A DNA stretch of 64,000 bases from positions 124,001-188,000 of the forward strand of contig JBBRPP010000002.1 of the NCBI GenBank assembly GCA_038227995.1, written 5' to 3'. Source of the stretch: WLMZ01 sp038227995 (GTDB taxonomy: Bacteria; Actinomycetota; Acidimicrobiia; Acidimicrobiales; Ilumatobacteraceae). Both the position numbers and the translations under genes were made by a program. The notes below the pieces were generated by a model. It made no database searches, was not told the DNA's origin, and was given only the letters and a program-made list of their open reading frames with translations. Numbering within the stretch: the first letter of the stretch is position 1; every line of letters begins with the position of its first letter. Shown here in pieces: positions 25,837 through 36,000 of the stretch.

Positions 25837-27999
25837 GTGCCCCTCGATGTCCTGTGGTTGATCAAGGGCTTGGGGCCCGGCGGGAGCGAACGCCTTCTGG
25901 TCGCCGCTGCCGCCGCGCATGATCGATCAAACGTCACGTTGTCGTGCGCGTACGTCGTGGCCATCAAGGATCACCTGGTCGGCGAGCTCGAAGGGCTCGG
26001 GGTTCGCTGCGAATGCCTCGCGCCACGTAGCGGATCGTTGTGGCCCCTCGCGCTGCGCCGCGTGATGGTCGATTCAGCGGTGGACATCGTCCACGTCCAC
26101 GCTCCGCTGCCGGCGATCGTCGCGCGCGTGATGGTCCGCACGATTCCTCGACCACGCCGACCGGCGATCGTCACGACCGAGCACAACGCTGTCAGTACGT
26201 ATCGGTTATCCGTGCGTGCCGCGAACCGGTTCACCTCGCGTTGGGACGACGCCACGATCTGCGTCAGCGACGAGGCACTGCGGTCACTGCGCGGTGCCTC
26301 GCGCAGGCGTGCTGTCACGCTCCGCCATGGCATCGACGTCGCCGACGTCGCCAGTCGCGCATCACGTCGAGCCGCGATTCGGGCCGAGCTCGGGGTCGGT
26401 GATCACGTCGTGATCGGTACGGTGGCCAACTTCCGCGAGCAGAAGGACTATCCCAACCTGCTCGCCGCGATCGACCTCGTCTGCCAACGCGGTGTCGCTG
26501 TTCGTGTCGTCGCTGTCGGCCAGGGTCCCCAGGAACAGCAGACACGAGACCTCTCCCACCACCTCGGTCTGGACGAGATCGTCATGTTCACCGGCCACCG
26601 TTCGGATGCGACCGATGTGATGGCCGCGTTCGACATCTTCGTGCTCGCGTCGAGGTGGGAGGGGCTACCCGTCGCCGTGATGGAGGCATCTGCCCTCGGG
26701 CTCCCGATTGTCGGCACTGCGGTCGGAGGGATGGCCGAGGTCCTGACCGACGGCACCAACGCCATCCTCGTGCCTCCGTCCGATCCGGCCGCACTCGCCG
26801 ACGCACTCGCCGGACTGGTCGCCGCACCGGACGATCGGACCAGGCTCGGCGGGGCCGCCCGCCGGTTGTCATCGACGTTCGACGTCCACCGCTCGGTCGC
26901 CGCCATCGAAGACATCTACCGATCGATACGCACGACGCACGAGGCGGTCGTCTCAATCGCCGATCCGGCACCACGACGTCCTACGAACCGACGGCCGGCG
27001 GGCGAGTTCGAGATCCGCATGGCGACTGCCGCCGACCGCGAAGCCATCGTGGGCATGATGCGTGGACCGTTGCAGTGGGGCGACGACGAACGCAACGTCG
27101 CGTTCGTCGCGTGGAAGCACGATCAGAGTCCATTCGGGCCGTCACCGATGTGGATCGCGCTCGACGGAGAGCGGGTCGTCGCGGTGCGCACGTTCATGCG
27201 GTGGCAGTTCGCGCGCGGCACCACGACGGTGCATGCGGCCCGCGCGGTCGACACCGCGACCGACCCCGCGTTCGAGGGGCGGGGCCTGTTCCGATCGCTG
27301 ACCACGACCGGAGTCGACGAGCTGCGCAGCCAGGGCTACTCGATGATCTTCAACACCCCGAACACCCTCAGCCGGCCGGGCTACCTGTCGATGGGTTGGC
27401 GCGATGTCGGGCGGGTTCCTGCCGTGGTGATCCCGCGCTGGAACCACGCACTCACGACGTTGCGAGCCCGCACCCCCGCTGATCGATGGTCCGCCGATTT
27501 GCAGGTGGGTCTGCCCGTCAGCACGTGGCTGAACACCGGCGGCTACGACCGTTGGACCGAGTCACCCGAGTCACCCGAAGCGCCCAACGCGCCTTCTTCG
27601 ACTCGGTCGCCCAACCCGGCGGCGTCGCCTCGATCGCTACGAACCGTCGTCACACCCGACTTCCTCGCGTGGCGGTACGGGTCGTCGCTGCTGCCGTACC
27701 GCGTCGTCGACGGGGGCGATTGTGCCGTCATCGTCCGCGCCCGCACACGCGGTACGGCGCGCGAACTGGTCGTGGCCCAACAGTTCGGCAACCTGCACCA
27801 TGCCGACCAACTCGCCCGGCGGACGTTGCCCGCGGCCGACTGCGATCACGCGCTGCGGCTCGGCCCCTCCCGGCCGGCGGCCGGCGCGTTTCCGCTACCC
27901 GGCGCGGGACCGACGCTCACGTGGAAAGGCCTCACCGATCTCGGCATGCCGCCATTGCTCAACTGGCATCTCGCGCTCGGCGATATCGAGCTGTTCTAA
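25837..27999 (+). CDS. GT4 glycosyltransferase fused to a GNAT acetyltransferase domain
   Basis: The 720-residue protein has two halves. Residues 1-370 form a GT-B enzyme: VLWLIKGLGPGGSERLL, DIVHVHAPLPAIVA, TLRHGIDVADV, FREQKDYPNLLAAI and donor EX7E in SRWEGLPVAVMEASALGLP. After a Pro-rich linker, residues 395-720 look like a GNAT domain: FEIRMATAADREAIVGMM, DTATDPAFEGRGLFRSLTT (acetyl-CoA loop), and FNTPNTLSRPGYLSMGW. A low-complexity Ser/Pro insert (TESPESPEAPN...) splits the C-terminal half. It could add a sugar and then acylate it. No frameshift is seen at the junction, so the fusion looks genuine. A leaderless -10 (TAACTT) precedes it. Confidence 0.85.
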   Translation: MPLDVLWLIKGLGPGGSERLLVAAAAAHDRSNVTLSCAYVVAIKDHLVGELEGLGVRCECLAPRSGSLWPLALRRVMVDSAVDIVHVHAPLPAIVARVMVRTIPRPRRPAIVTTEHNAVSTYRLSVRAANRFTSRWDDATICVSDEALRSLRGASRRRAVTLRHGIDVADVASRASRRAAIRAELGVGDHVVIGTVANFREQKDYPNLLAAIDLVCQRGVAVRVVAVGQGPQEQQTRDLSHHLGLDEIVMFTGHRSDATDVMAAFDIFVLASRWEGLPVAVMEASALGLPIVGTAVGGMAEVLTDGTNAILVPPSDPAALADALAGLVAAPDDRTRLGGAARRLSSTFDVHRSVAAIEDIYRSIRTTHEAVVSIADPAPRRPTNRRPAGEFEIRMATAADREAIVGMMRGPLQWGDDERNVAFVAWKHDQSPFGPSPMWIALDGERVVAVRTFMRWQFARGTTTVHAARAVDTATDPAFEGRGLFRSLTTTGVDELRSQGYSMIFNTPNTLSRPGYLSMGWRDVGRVPAVVIPRWNHALTTLRARTPADRWSADLQVGLPVSTWLNTGGYDRWTESPESPEAPNAPSSTRSPNPAASPRSLRTVVTPDFLAWRYGSSLLPYRVVDGGDCAVIVRARTRGTARELVVAQQFGNLHHADQLARRTLPAADCDHALRLGPSRPAAGAFPLPGAGPTLTWKGLTDLGMPPLLNWHLALGDIELF

Positions 28000-28000
28000 T
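27995..28000 (+). promoter_or_regulatory. Possible -10 hexamer TCTAAT overlapping the upstream stop
   Basis: TCTAAT matches TATAAT at five of six bases and contains the TAA stop of the preceding gene. It ends 7 bases before the GTG at 28008, as in a leaderless transcript. Confidence 0.45.
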
Positions 28001-28007
28001 CACTGCC

Positions 28008-28805
28008 GTGGAACCAACTGCGATCACCGATGCCAACGACGCGCGCGTGGCCGACTACATCGGGCTGCGCGACCCGGCGCACCGACAGCAGCTGGAGGGC
28101 AACGAGTTCTTCATCGCCGAAGGCGTCAACGTGATCCAGCGGTTGGTGCAGTCCGACTTCGCGTTGCGTTCGGTGCTGCTGACGCCACGTCGCTACGAGC
28201 GGATGGAGCCCATCCTGCGCGACGTCACGTGCCCGATCTACGTCGCCGACCGCGAGATCGTCGCCCAGGTGGCGGGGTTCGATCTTCATCGCGGCGCCGT
28301 CGCTTCGGCCGACCGTTCGAGCCAGCACACCCTCGCCGATGTGCTCGCGACAAGCCGCACGATCGCGGTTCTCGAAGGGCTCAACGACCCGGAGAACCTC
28401 GGTGCGATCGCCCGCTCTGCACGTGCGCTCGGCATCGACGCGCTCGTCCTCGACCCCACCTGCGCCGATCCCTTCTACCGCAGGACCGTGCGGGTCTCGA
28501 TGGGCGAGATCCTGTTTCTCCCTGTCGTGCGATCGGCCGCGTGGAGCACCGACCTGCAACGCATCGTCGACTCCGGCTTTCGCCTGCTCGCGCTGACACC
28601 TGCCGCGACGGCCACCTCGATTCACGACGTGCGACGCACGCCCGGCGACCGCGTCGCACTGCTGCTCGGTGCCGAAGGTCCGGGGCTGAGCCCCGCGACG
28701 ATCTCGCGCGCCGAGCCCGTTCGCATTCCCTTGCGGCACGGGGTCGATTCACTGAACGTGGGCCACGCGGCAGCTGTGGCATTCGCATTCCTCGCCGCCG
28801 GCTGA
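28008..28805 (+). CDS. TrmH/SpoU-family RNA 2'-O-methyltransferase
   Basis: The 265-residue protein has an N-terminal substrate-binding part (EGNEFFIAEGVNVIQRL) and the SPOUT domain motifs in order: NDPENLGAIARSARALG, LLGAEGPGLS and IPLRHGVDSLNVGHAAAVAF. These form the trefoil-knot SAM site. It should methylate a ribose 2'-OH of rRNA or tRNA; the exact site is unknown. The GTG at 28008 is chosen because it lies 8 bases after the preceding stop and follows a good -10 hexamer. The long open frame upstream is a shadow of the fusion gene. Confidence 0.9.
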   Translation: MEPTAITDANDARVADYIGLRDPAHRQQLEGNEFFIAEGVNVIQRLVQSDFALRSVLLTPRRYERMEPILRDVTCPIYVADREIVAQVAGFDLHRGAVASADRSSQHTLADVLATSRTIAVLEGLNDPENLGAIARSARALGIDALVLDPTCADPFYRRTVRVSMGEILFLPVVRSAAWSTDLQRIVDSGFRLLALTPAATATSIHDVRRTPGDRVALLLGAEGPGLSPATISRAEPVRIPLRHGVDSLNVGHAAAVAFAFLAAG

Positions 28806-28864
28806 ACTGTCGCTGTGCCGCATGCCCGGTGCACGATTGCCCAGACCGGAGCGGGCCGAGTTCG

Positions 28865-28870
28865 TATACT
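28865..28870 (+). promoter_or_regulatory. -10 hexamer TATACT for a leaderless exported protein
   Basis: TATACT differs from TATAAT at one position and ends 8 bases before GTG 28879. Transcription should start at about the G of the start codon. A poor -35 (TTGCCC, 22-base spacing) lies upstream. Confidence 0.5.
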
Positions 28871-28878
28871 CGGCCGTT

Positions 28879-29493
28879 GTGAATCGACGGGAAGCTCTTC
28901 AGCGGCTGGCAGCTGCCGGGGCCACGATCGGCGCCGTCTCCGCTGTGACGACTTCCGTCGCATTCGCCGATGGGGGCAGCACCAACTGCCAACCCAATCC
29001 CGGCCAGAACATCCCCCACCCGTTCTGGTCCACCGCGGCGTGCACGGTGGTGGCCGGTCCCGCGATTCGCGTGGTGATGCAGAACAACACCACCTATGAC
29101 CCCGGATCACCGACGACGCTGGTGTGTCCGCGCTGCAAGTCCGGCGTCACGCCTACGAGCTCGGTTCAGTACCGGCTGAACGTCAACAGCCCGGGCGGCT
29201 ACGCGTTCTACGCCGCGGCGACCGGCGGATCACCGCTGACGTGGGTGAACGCCATCGCCGGGCAGACGTTCTACATGCGCTCGACGACCAGCGGTGGGGC
29301 GATCCCGAACCAGGTCTACGAAGTCTTCATCTCGTCGCGGTTCGTGTGCACCAGCGGCACTGCGAAGGCGTGGCGGTGTCGTTACATGCGGGCCACGATC
29401 ACCGTGTCGGGCAACAGCAGTCAGAACGCCGCCTACCTCCTGGCCGGACCGCACGGACTTCCCGGTCCGTACTGCGACTCACCCGCGCCCTGA
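28879..29493 (+). CDS. Small exported protein, possible Tat substrate
   Basis: The 204-residue protein starts VNRREALQRLAAAGATIGAV. A twin Arg plus hydrophobic Ala-rich stretch and AFADG cleavage-like site suggest a Tat or Sec signal peptide; the Tat consensus is imperfect (Ala in place of Phe). The mature part has about eight cysteines (NCQPNPG, AACTVVAG, CPRCKSG, FVCTSG, WRCRYM, PYCDSP), suggesting disulfides or a small metal site. No family was recognised. The GTG at 28879 is chosen over the longer frame because the signal peptide begins there and a leaderless -10 precedes it. Its 3' end overlaps the convergent gene by 15 bases. Confidence 0.65.
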   Translation: MNRREALQRLAAAGATIGAVSAVTTSVAFADGGSTNCQPNPGQNIPHPFWSTAACTVVAGPAIRVVMQNNTTYDPGSPTTLVCPRCKSGVTPTSSVQYRLNVNSPGGYAFYAAATGGSPLTWVNAIAGQTFYMRSTTSGGAIPNQVYEVFISSRFVCTSGTAKAWRCRYMRATITVSGNSSQNAAYLLAGPHGLPGPYCDSPAP

Positions 29494-30051
29494 GTCGGCC
29501 GCCCCGGATTCCGACGGTGACGCCGACGGCCATGTCGGCATGATCTCCGGCAACACGCCCTTGCCGACCTGACTCGACGGCCAGTTGGCGTCGGGCAACA
29601 TGTTCGGCCGGGTGAGCATGTCGGCGCCGTACCACAGGTAATGACGACGGCGCACGAACAGCCAACGACCATCGCGTCGCTCGTACGTGTCGTGGTACTC
29701 GATGACCTGCACGACCCATTCCTCGCCGTGCTCGATCTCGGCTCTCGTGCCCACGATGCCGGTGGCATGGTCAGCATCGACGACATCGATCACCTGGGTC
29801 GTCACCTGCAAGATCGTGCGCTGATCATCGGTGAGTTGCGACCGAAAGCTCTCCCGCAGCGCGTCGCGCCCCGCGAGATCGCGGCCCACGCGGACGTCGG
29901 CAACGAACAACGACACCAGCGTCTCGAAGTCGCGGTGGCTGATCGCGACTGCGTATCGGGATGCGAGTTGGCGGATCTCCTCGCACGCGACGAGCCACGC
30001 CAACGGATCGGAATCACGCAACGTCACGATGCCAACTCTGCCACGCTGCAA
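29479..30051 (-). CDS. SnoaL-like / NTF2-fold protein
   Basis: The 190-residue protein has the cone-shaped NTF2-fold pattern: EEIRQLASRYAVAISHRDFETLVSLFVADVRV near the start, RESFRSQL, and the paired strands IEHGEEWVVQVIEYHDTYERRDGRWLFVRRRHYLW. Such proteins include cyclases, dehydratases and isomerases of polyketide or steroid metabolism, and many have unknown function. A start at GTG 30027 (MTLRDSDPL) is equally plausible. The gene lies immediately downstream of the giant surface-protein gene (3-base gap) on the same strand, though a functional link is doubtful. Confidence 0.78.
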   Translation of the reverse strand: MQRGRVGIVTLRDSDPLAWLVACEEIRQLASRYAVAISHRDFETLVSLFVADVRVGRDLAGRDALRESFRSQLTDDQRTILQVTTQVIDVVDADHATGIVGTRAEIEHGEEWVVQVIEYHDTYERRDGRWLFVRRRHYLWYGADMLTRPNMLPDANWPSSQVGKGVLPEIMPTWPSASPSESGAADSGRG

Positions 30052-30054
30052 TGC

Positions 30055-33000
30055 TCACCGGCGACGGGGGCGGCGTTGCCGGCGCCGAGCGAAGATGACC
30101 AGCATCGAACCGAGCGATGCGACGAGGGCGGAGTCGGTGACGATCCGCTGGACGTTGATTCCGGTGACCGGCAGCGGTGAGATCGGGGCGCTGGGCAGTC
30201 TGACCAGTGCGGGATCGAGCACAGCTCGGTCGTGATCGTCTTCGTCACCGGGGATGTTGTCGATGTTGACGTCGTCGGTGTCCACCAGTGGGTCGTTGCT
30301 GATGTCGGCGTCCGGCGTGGAGTCCTTGTCCCTGACGACCGAGCCCGGTGCGTCGTAGTCGTGGGCGCCGTCGGTGACGATCTCCGCGAGGTTGATATAC
30401 GAGAGCTTGGTCCGGTCGTCGATGTTGACGACGATGGTGATCGTCGCGATGTCGCCCGGCCGCAGGTTCGCGATCGTCCACGTGACGATCTGTCCGTCGA
30501 CCGTTGCCACGAGCGACGATGACGCATAGGACAGGCCGGGCGGAAGCACGTCGTGGACGGTGAACGCCCCCGAGTCGACGTTGCCTTGGTTCTTCACCTC
30601 GATGACGAACGCCACGGTCGATGCCTGCTGTTCGGCCACGTTGGCGGCCAGCGCGGTGATCAGCGCAAGGTCGTAGACGACATTGGCGTTGATCGTGGCG
30701 ATGTCCTGATCGTCGGAGTCGGCGGCCGGATCGTTGTGTTGAATCGACGGCAACGATGTCTGATCGACGACCACGTCGTTGGTCGGATCCGTGTCCGGCG
30801 TCGAGTCGTCGTCGCGGACGATGCCGGCGCTCGCGTTCTGGTAGCCGTTGCTGGAGTACGTGGCGGAGCTGTCGGCCGACACCTCGGCGACGTTCGTCCA
30901 CGGACGAGTCGTGAAGTCGGTGACGGTCACGGTGACGGTCACGGTCATCGACTGATGCGGGTTCAGCCCACCGAGCTTCCATATCACGAACCGCCCAGAG
31001 ATGGTTCCCGAGTTGGATGCTGCGGTCGCACCGAGGCCGGGCGGCAGCGTGTCGGTGACGGTGAACTGGCCGGAGGGGACGTTGCCCTGGTTCAGCACGG
31101 TGATCGTGAACGTCGCGGGCGCGTTGCCGTCGATGGTCGCCGGGCCTGTCTTGACGAGTGCGAGGTCATACAGCACGTGAGTGTCGAAGAACGCGACATC
31201 CGCGTCGTCCTCGCCGTTTGCGATCGGCTCGACGGCGTCGAGTTCGGCGATGTCGGTCAGGTCGTTGGCCGGTGATTCGTCAGTGCCGTATCCATCGGTT
31301 CGCACAGTGCCGTTGTCGTTCGTTGAGATGCTGTCGGGTGTGGAGTCGGTGTCGTGGACATCCGGTGCGGTGCCGGCGGTCGAGTCGTAGCCGCGTGCGC
31401 CATCGGCGGAGATTTCAGCGATGTTCTCGAATGGCCGTTGGGTGACGTCGACGATCCGGACCGCGACGGTGACGGACCGTGCCGCACCGGGGGCGAGGTC
31501 GGCGAGGTGCCAGGTCACCGTCGTCGGCGAGATCGACCCGCCGTCGGAAGCGACCGTGGCGGCCACGCCGGCGGGGAGGGAGTCGGTGACGGAGTAGGCG
31601 CCCGAGTTCACGTCGCCCTGGTTCTTCACGGTGAGCGTGAACGTGACGGTGCCATCCGGTTCGATCGAGGTTGCCGACGCCTGTTTGACAAGCGCGAGGT
31701 CGTAGACGATCGCCACGTCGGTGTCGGCGATGTCTTCGTCGTCGAAGCCGGCATCGCCACCGGCGCCGGCGTGGTCGATGGCATCGATGCCGATGTTGTC
31801 GACGCCTCGTGTCGGCGACCCGTCGCCGGGAGTGGAGTCGGCGTCCGAGAGCGCGAAGCCGGCTGAGCCATCTTGGGTGATCTGCGCGAAGTTGCGATAC
31901 GGCCGTTGGGAGAAGTCGGTGACGGTGGCGGACCATGTGATCGTCGTGTTCGCGCCAGCAGTCAGGCTGCCCAGACTCCAGGTGATGGTGCCGGCTACCG
32001 CGTCGAACACACCGCCGTCGGACACGCTCCCCGGTTTGGCAGTGAGCCCTTTCGGGACGACGTCGACGACGGTGTACCGACCGGAGTCGAGTGTGCCCTG
32101 GTTCGCAACGGTGATGGAGTACCCGATCGTCGTGTTCTCGCCGCTGCCGGTGACAGCGACCGTCTTGGCGAGCGCGAGGTCGTAGCGGTCGCCGGTCGTC
32201 ACATCGGCGATGTCCTCGTCGTCGGACGTGTCCGGCCCGACGCCAGCACCGGCGATGTCGGTGTTGTCGACTCCGGCAAGGTTGTAGTTGTCGTCGGTGG
32301 TTCCGGTAGTTCCGGGTGTCGAGTCGATGTCGCCACCCCACGCACTGCCGCTGTCGGCCGTGATCTCGGCGATGTTGCGCCACGGGTGACCTCCGACATC
32401 GGTGACGGCGGCCCGATACGTGACGGTTCTGGTGTTGTCCGGGTCGGCAGCGGCCAAGTCGGCAAGTGCCCATCTGATGGTGCGATCGGTCTGGTTCCAG
32501 GCGCCGCCGTCGCTGATGCTCGCCGTGTCGACGGTCAGCCCGGCGGGGACGAGGTCGGTGACGGTGTAGCCGCCGGAATCGACGGTGCCCTGGTTGGCGA
32601 TGGTGATCGTGTACGTGATCGCTTCGCCCAGCTTGGCGACGGACGTGTCTGCCGTCTTGGCGAGCGCGAGGTCGTAGACGTCCGATGTCAGGTCGGCATG
32701 GCTGTCGTTGTTCGTGCCACCGGTCGTGTCCGCGCCTGCGGCAGGTGGGGTGCCGAGAACCACGACCTCGGTGACCTCGCCCGCCACGGGTGACGTGTAC
32801 GCGACATTGCGGACGAGTCCGGTCGTGCCCGCGGCGACGGTTGCGGTCACGGTCACCGGCGCCGCGTGTCCGCCTGCAGGGATCGCCGTGTCACTGGTGC
32901 AGGTGAGCGCAACGCAGATGTAGCCGGCCCCGGCGAGCGAGACGTTCGTCAGTCCAGCGGGCGGCACGTCGGTGACGGACCATCCCGGGAGGGCGTCGGT

Positions 33001-36000
33001 GGAACCGAGGTTCGCGGCAGTGAGGCTGTAGGTGACCCGTTTGCCAGGCCAGTAGTTCCCGGCCGTGATGAGGACCTTGGCGAGGGTCAGGTCGACGTGG
33101 GTGAGACCGGCGTCGATGGTGCCGTCGTCGACCGTTCCGGCTGTGGTGCCGTTCGAGCCGGCTGACGGTGCGATCACGCTCGCGACACCGGTGGCCGGGT
33201 TCGCATCGGAATCGGACGCTGCCGTTGCGGCGAATGCGGTTTGGACGGTGAACCCGTATGTCGGCGGCGCGGTGACTTTGACTTCGTATGGCGTACCCGG
33301 GGTGAGATCGTCGAAGAAGTAGAAGCCGCCGGAGCCGGTGTTCGTGAGGGTTTGGCTGAGCGGGCCGGCTCCATCGGGGTCGATCGACCGGCCGGCGCCA
33401 TCGAGCAGTTCGACGGTGACTCCCACCTTGCCGGGTTCGCCGACGTCTTGGGTCCCGTCGCGGTCGACGTCGAGCCAAACTCGATCGCCGATCGACACCA
33501 GCGAGGCAACCGTCACCGTTGCTTGGGCGTCGTTGTTGGTGATCGTGGCCGCGGTGTCGGTGCTCGTCGTCGGGATGGCGAGCGGGATGAGCTCAGCGAT
33601 GTCGGTGGCCGATGGGGAGATGTACGCGACGTTGTGAAGGTCGCCCACCACATCGTTGTCGACCGTCGCCGTGACGACGATCGGCTCGCCGTCGGCCCCG
33701 TGTGCCAGAGCGGTGCCGTTGGTGCACGTCAGAGTTGCCAGAGTGCACGACGTGTAGCCGGAGGCCGGAGCAGAGCCTGTGACCGACGCGGCGGTGAACC
33801 CGGCAGGGAGGACGTCGGTCACGGACCACCCAGCGGGCGCGTCGGTGGGCCCGTTGTTGTGCGGTGTGAGCGTGAACCGGACAGTCGATCGTTCGTAGTA
33901 CGGACCTGTCGACGTGGTCGACTTGGTGAGGGTGAGGTCGTCGGCGACGAGTCCGGCGTCGACGCTGACGTCATCTCCCGCAGGTCGGTTGATGCCGGGT
34001 GGCGTTGCCGGTGACGTCACGACGACGTGCCCGAATTGGTCGACGTCGGAGTCCGTGGCGTCGGTGCCACCGTTGGTCGAGACGTCGCGCAGGGTAAACG
34101 ATCGACCGGTGGGCGGGGTGAACACGATCAGGTAGGCCGTGCTCGGTGCGAGCCCGGTGAAGACGTACAGGCCACCTGATGCGGTGACCGTCGATGCGAT
34201 CGGGGTGTCGACTGCCGGGTCGGCACCGAAGGCGTACAAAGCCACCGCGACGCCGTCGACGGCGGGCTCGGCGGCGTTTTGGACACCGTCGCGATTGGTG
34301 TCCAGGAAGACGTGGTCGCCGATCGACACCTGCGGCATGAGGCCGAGGTCGAGGGTGTAGTTGGTGAAGTCGTCTCCGACGGCGGCGGGGAGCAAGCCGG
34401 TGTTGTCGCCCAGTGGTTCGTCGCCGGTCACGGGCGTGGCAGGGTTGGCCGGGACCGTCATCGACAGGTGGACGAGACCCGCCGATCGGACTCCGTTGCT
34501 GGTGCTGCCGGCCGTGACACCGACGGCGTTGTGGTCGGCGGTGTCGTTGATGTCGTTGTTCGGGTCCGCAGCGAGGCCAGCGGTGAGCAGGGCCCACGGT
34601 GCCAGCCGTCCACCTGGAGCGAACTCGGTCGCAGGGATCTGGACGAAGTAGTCGCCGTTGTCGAGTCCGGTGAACTGGTAGCGGCCGGCGGCGTTGGTCG
34701 CGGTCGTGCGGTACGGCACGGTGTCACCGGCACGAAACAGTTGGACGGGCACGCCGGCCGGGGGGACGATGTCGCCGGCGTCGTAGCGGCCGTTGCGGTT
34801 GACGTCGCCGAAGACGAGGTCGCCGAGGTTGAACGACGGGATGGTGACCGTGACGTTATTGGAACGCAGGTACTGCGCGGCAGGCAACGACGCCGAGTCG
34901 AACGTGACTCGGTTCGTGTAGTGGTCGTCGCCGTGATTGCCGTTGGCCTGCAGGGTGAACACGAGCTTCTGCCCCTGCCGCGGGTTGCCGTCGACGGCCA
35001 GACGGTACGCGGACACGAACTGGAAGGCGGTCACCTGCGCGAACGACGTCGGACAATCGGCGGCTGTGGCGGTGCCGGTGGGTGTCCACGCGGCTCCATC
35101 CGGGGTGGTGCACCATTTCGAGGTGTTCGCGTCGGGGTTGTAGTCGATGGTCGACGCTGCGTCCTTCGTGTAGGCGAACGTGCCGACCGTCGGTGTCGGG
35201 TCCGCAACGCCGGGCATCGATCCGTTCCTGAACGTTGCCGCCGGTGCAGCGGTCAAGGTGAGCGTTCCGTGGAAACCGGACGCCGGATCGCGTTCCGACG
35301 GTGATCCCGCACCATCGCCATTCCAGGGGAACACGTCGATGATCGTCGGAGGGCTGATCGTGAAAGCCGACGCGAAGTTCGCGTACTCCACCGTGTACAC
35401 CTGGGTGTCGTTGATCGGGTCCTGTGAACGGTCGACCGACTTCGCGATCTGGATCGATCCGACCTGTGTGAGCTGAATCGTGTGGTCGTCGGATCGCATC
35501 GTCAGCGATGTGATGTCGCCGTCGGCGCGGACCTCGCTGTAGTTCGTCACGGCCGTCCCGTTCGGGGCGAGCGCGTTCGTGTCGGTGCACACCCGGATCG
35601 GCGGGATCGCGACGTTGACCGGAAGGTCACCCAATTGGTACGTGAGCCGGGTGGAGCCCACCTGCGCACCGTTCAGTCCGGTGTTCGCTTCGACGAGCGC
35701 TGGCAGGATCGTGACGGTCGAAGGTGTGTTGTTGAGCGCGGTGGTACATGCCGCGTTGTACGTCGTGTTCGGCGGCAGCACGTCGATGACGCGCACGTTG
35801 CCGGCGATCTGCGTCGATGGGACGAGCGTGGTCTGAACGGCGGGGATCATCTCCCACACGATCGGTGTCCCGGCAATGACCGATGTCGTCGCGCCGACAG
35901 CGGTTGCCGGGCTAATGGTGTGCTTTTGAATGCGTGTCGAGAACCGGACAAGTGTGACCCGATCGCCGTCGCCGGCGTTGAACAGCGGTGACGGCACGTA

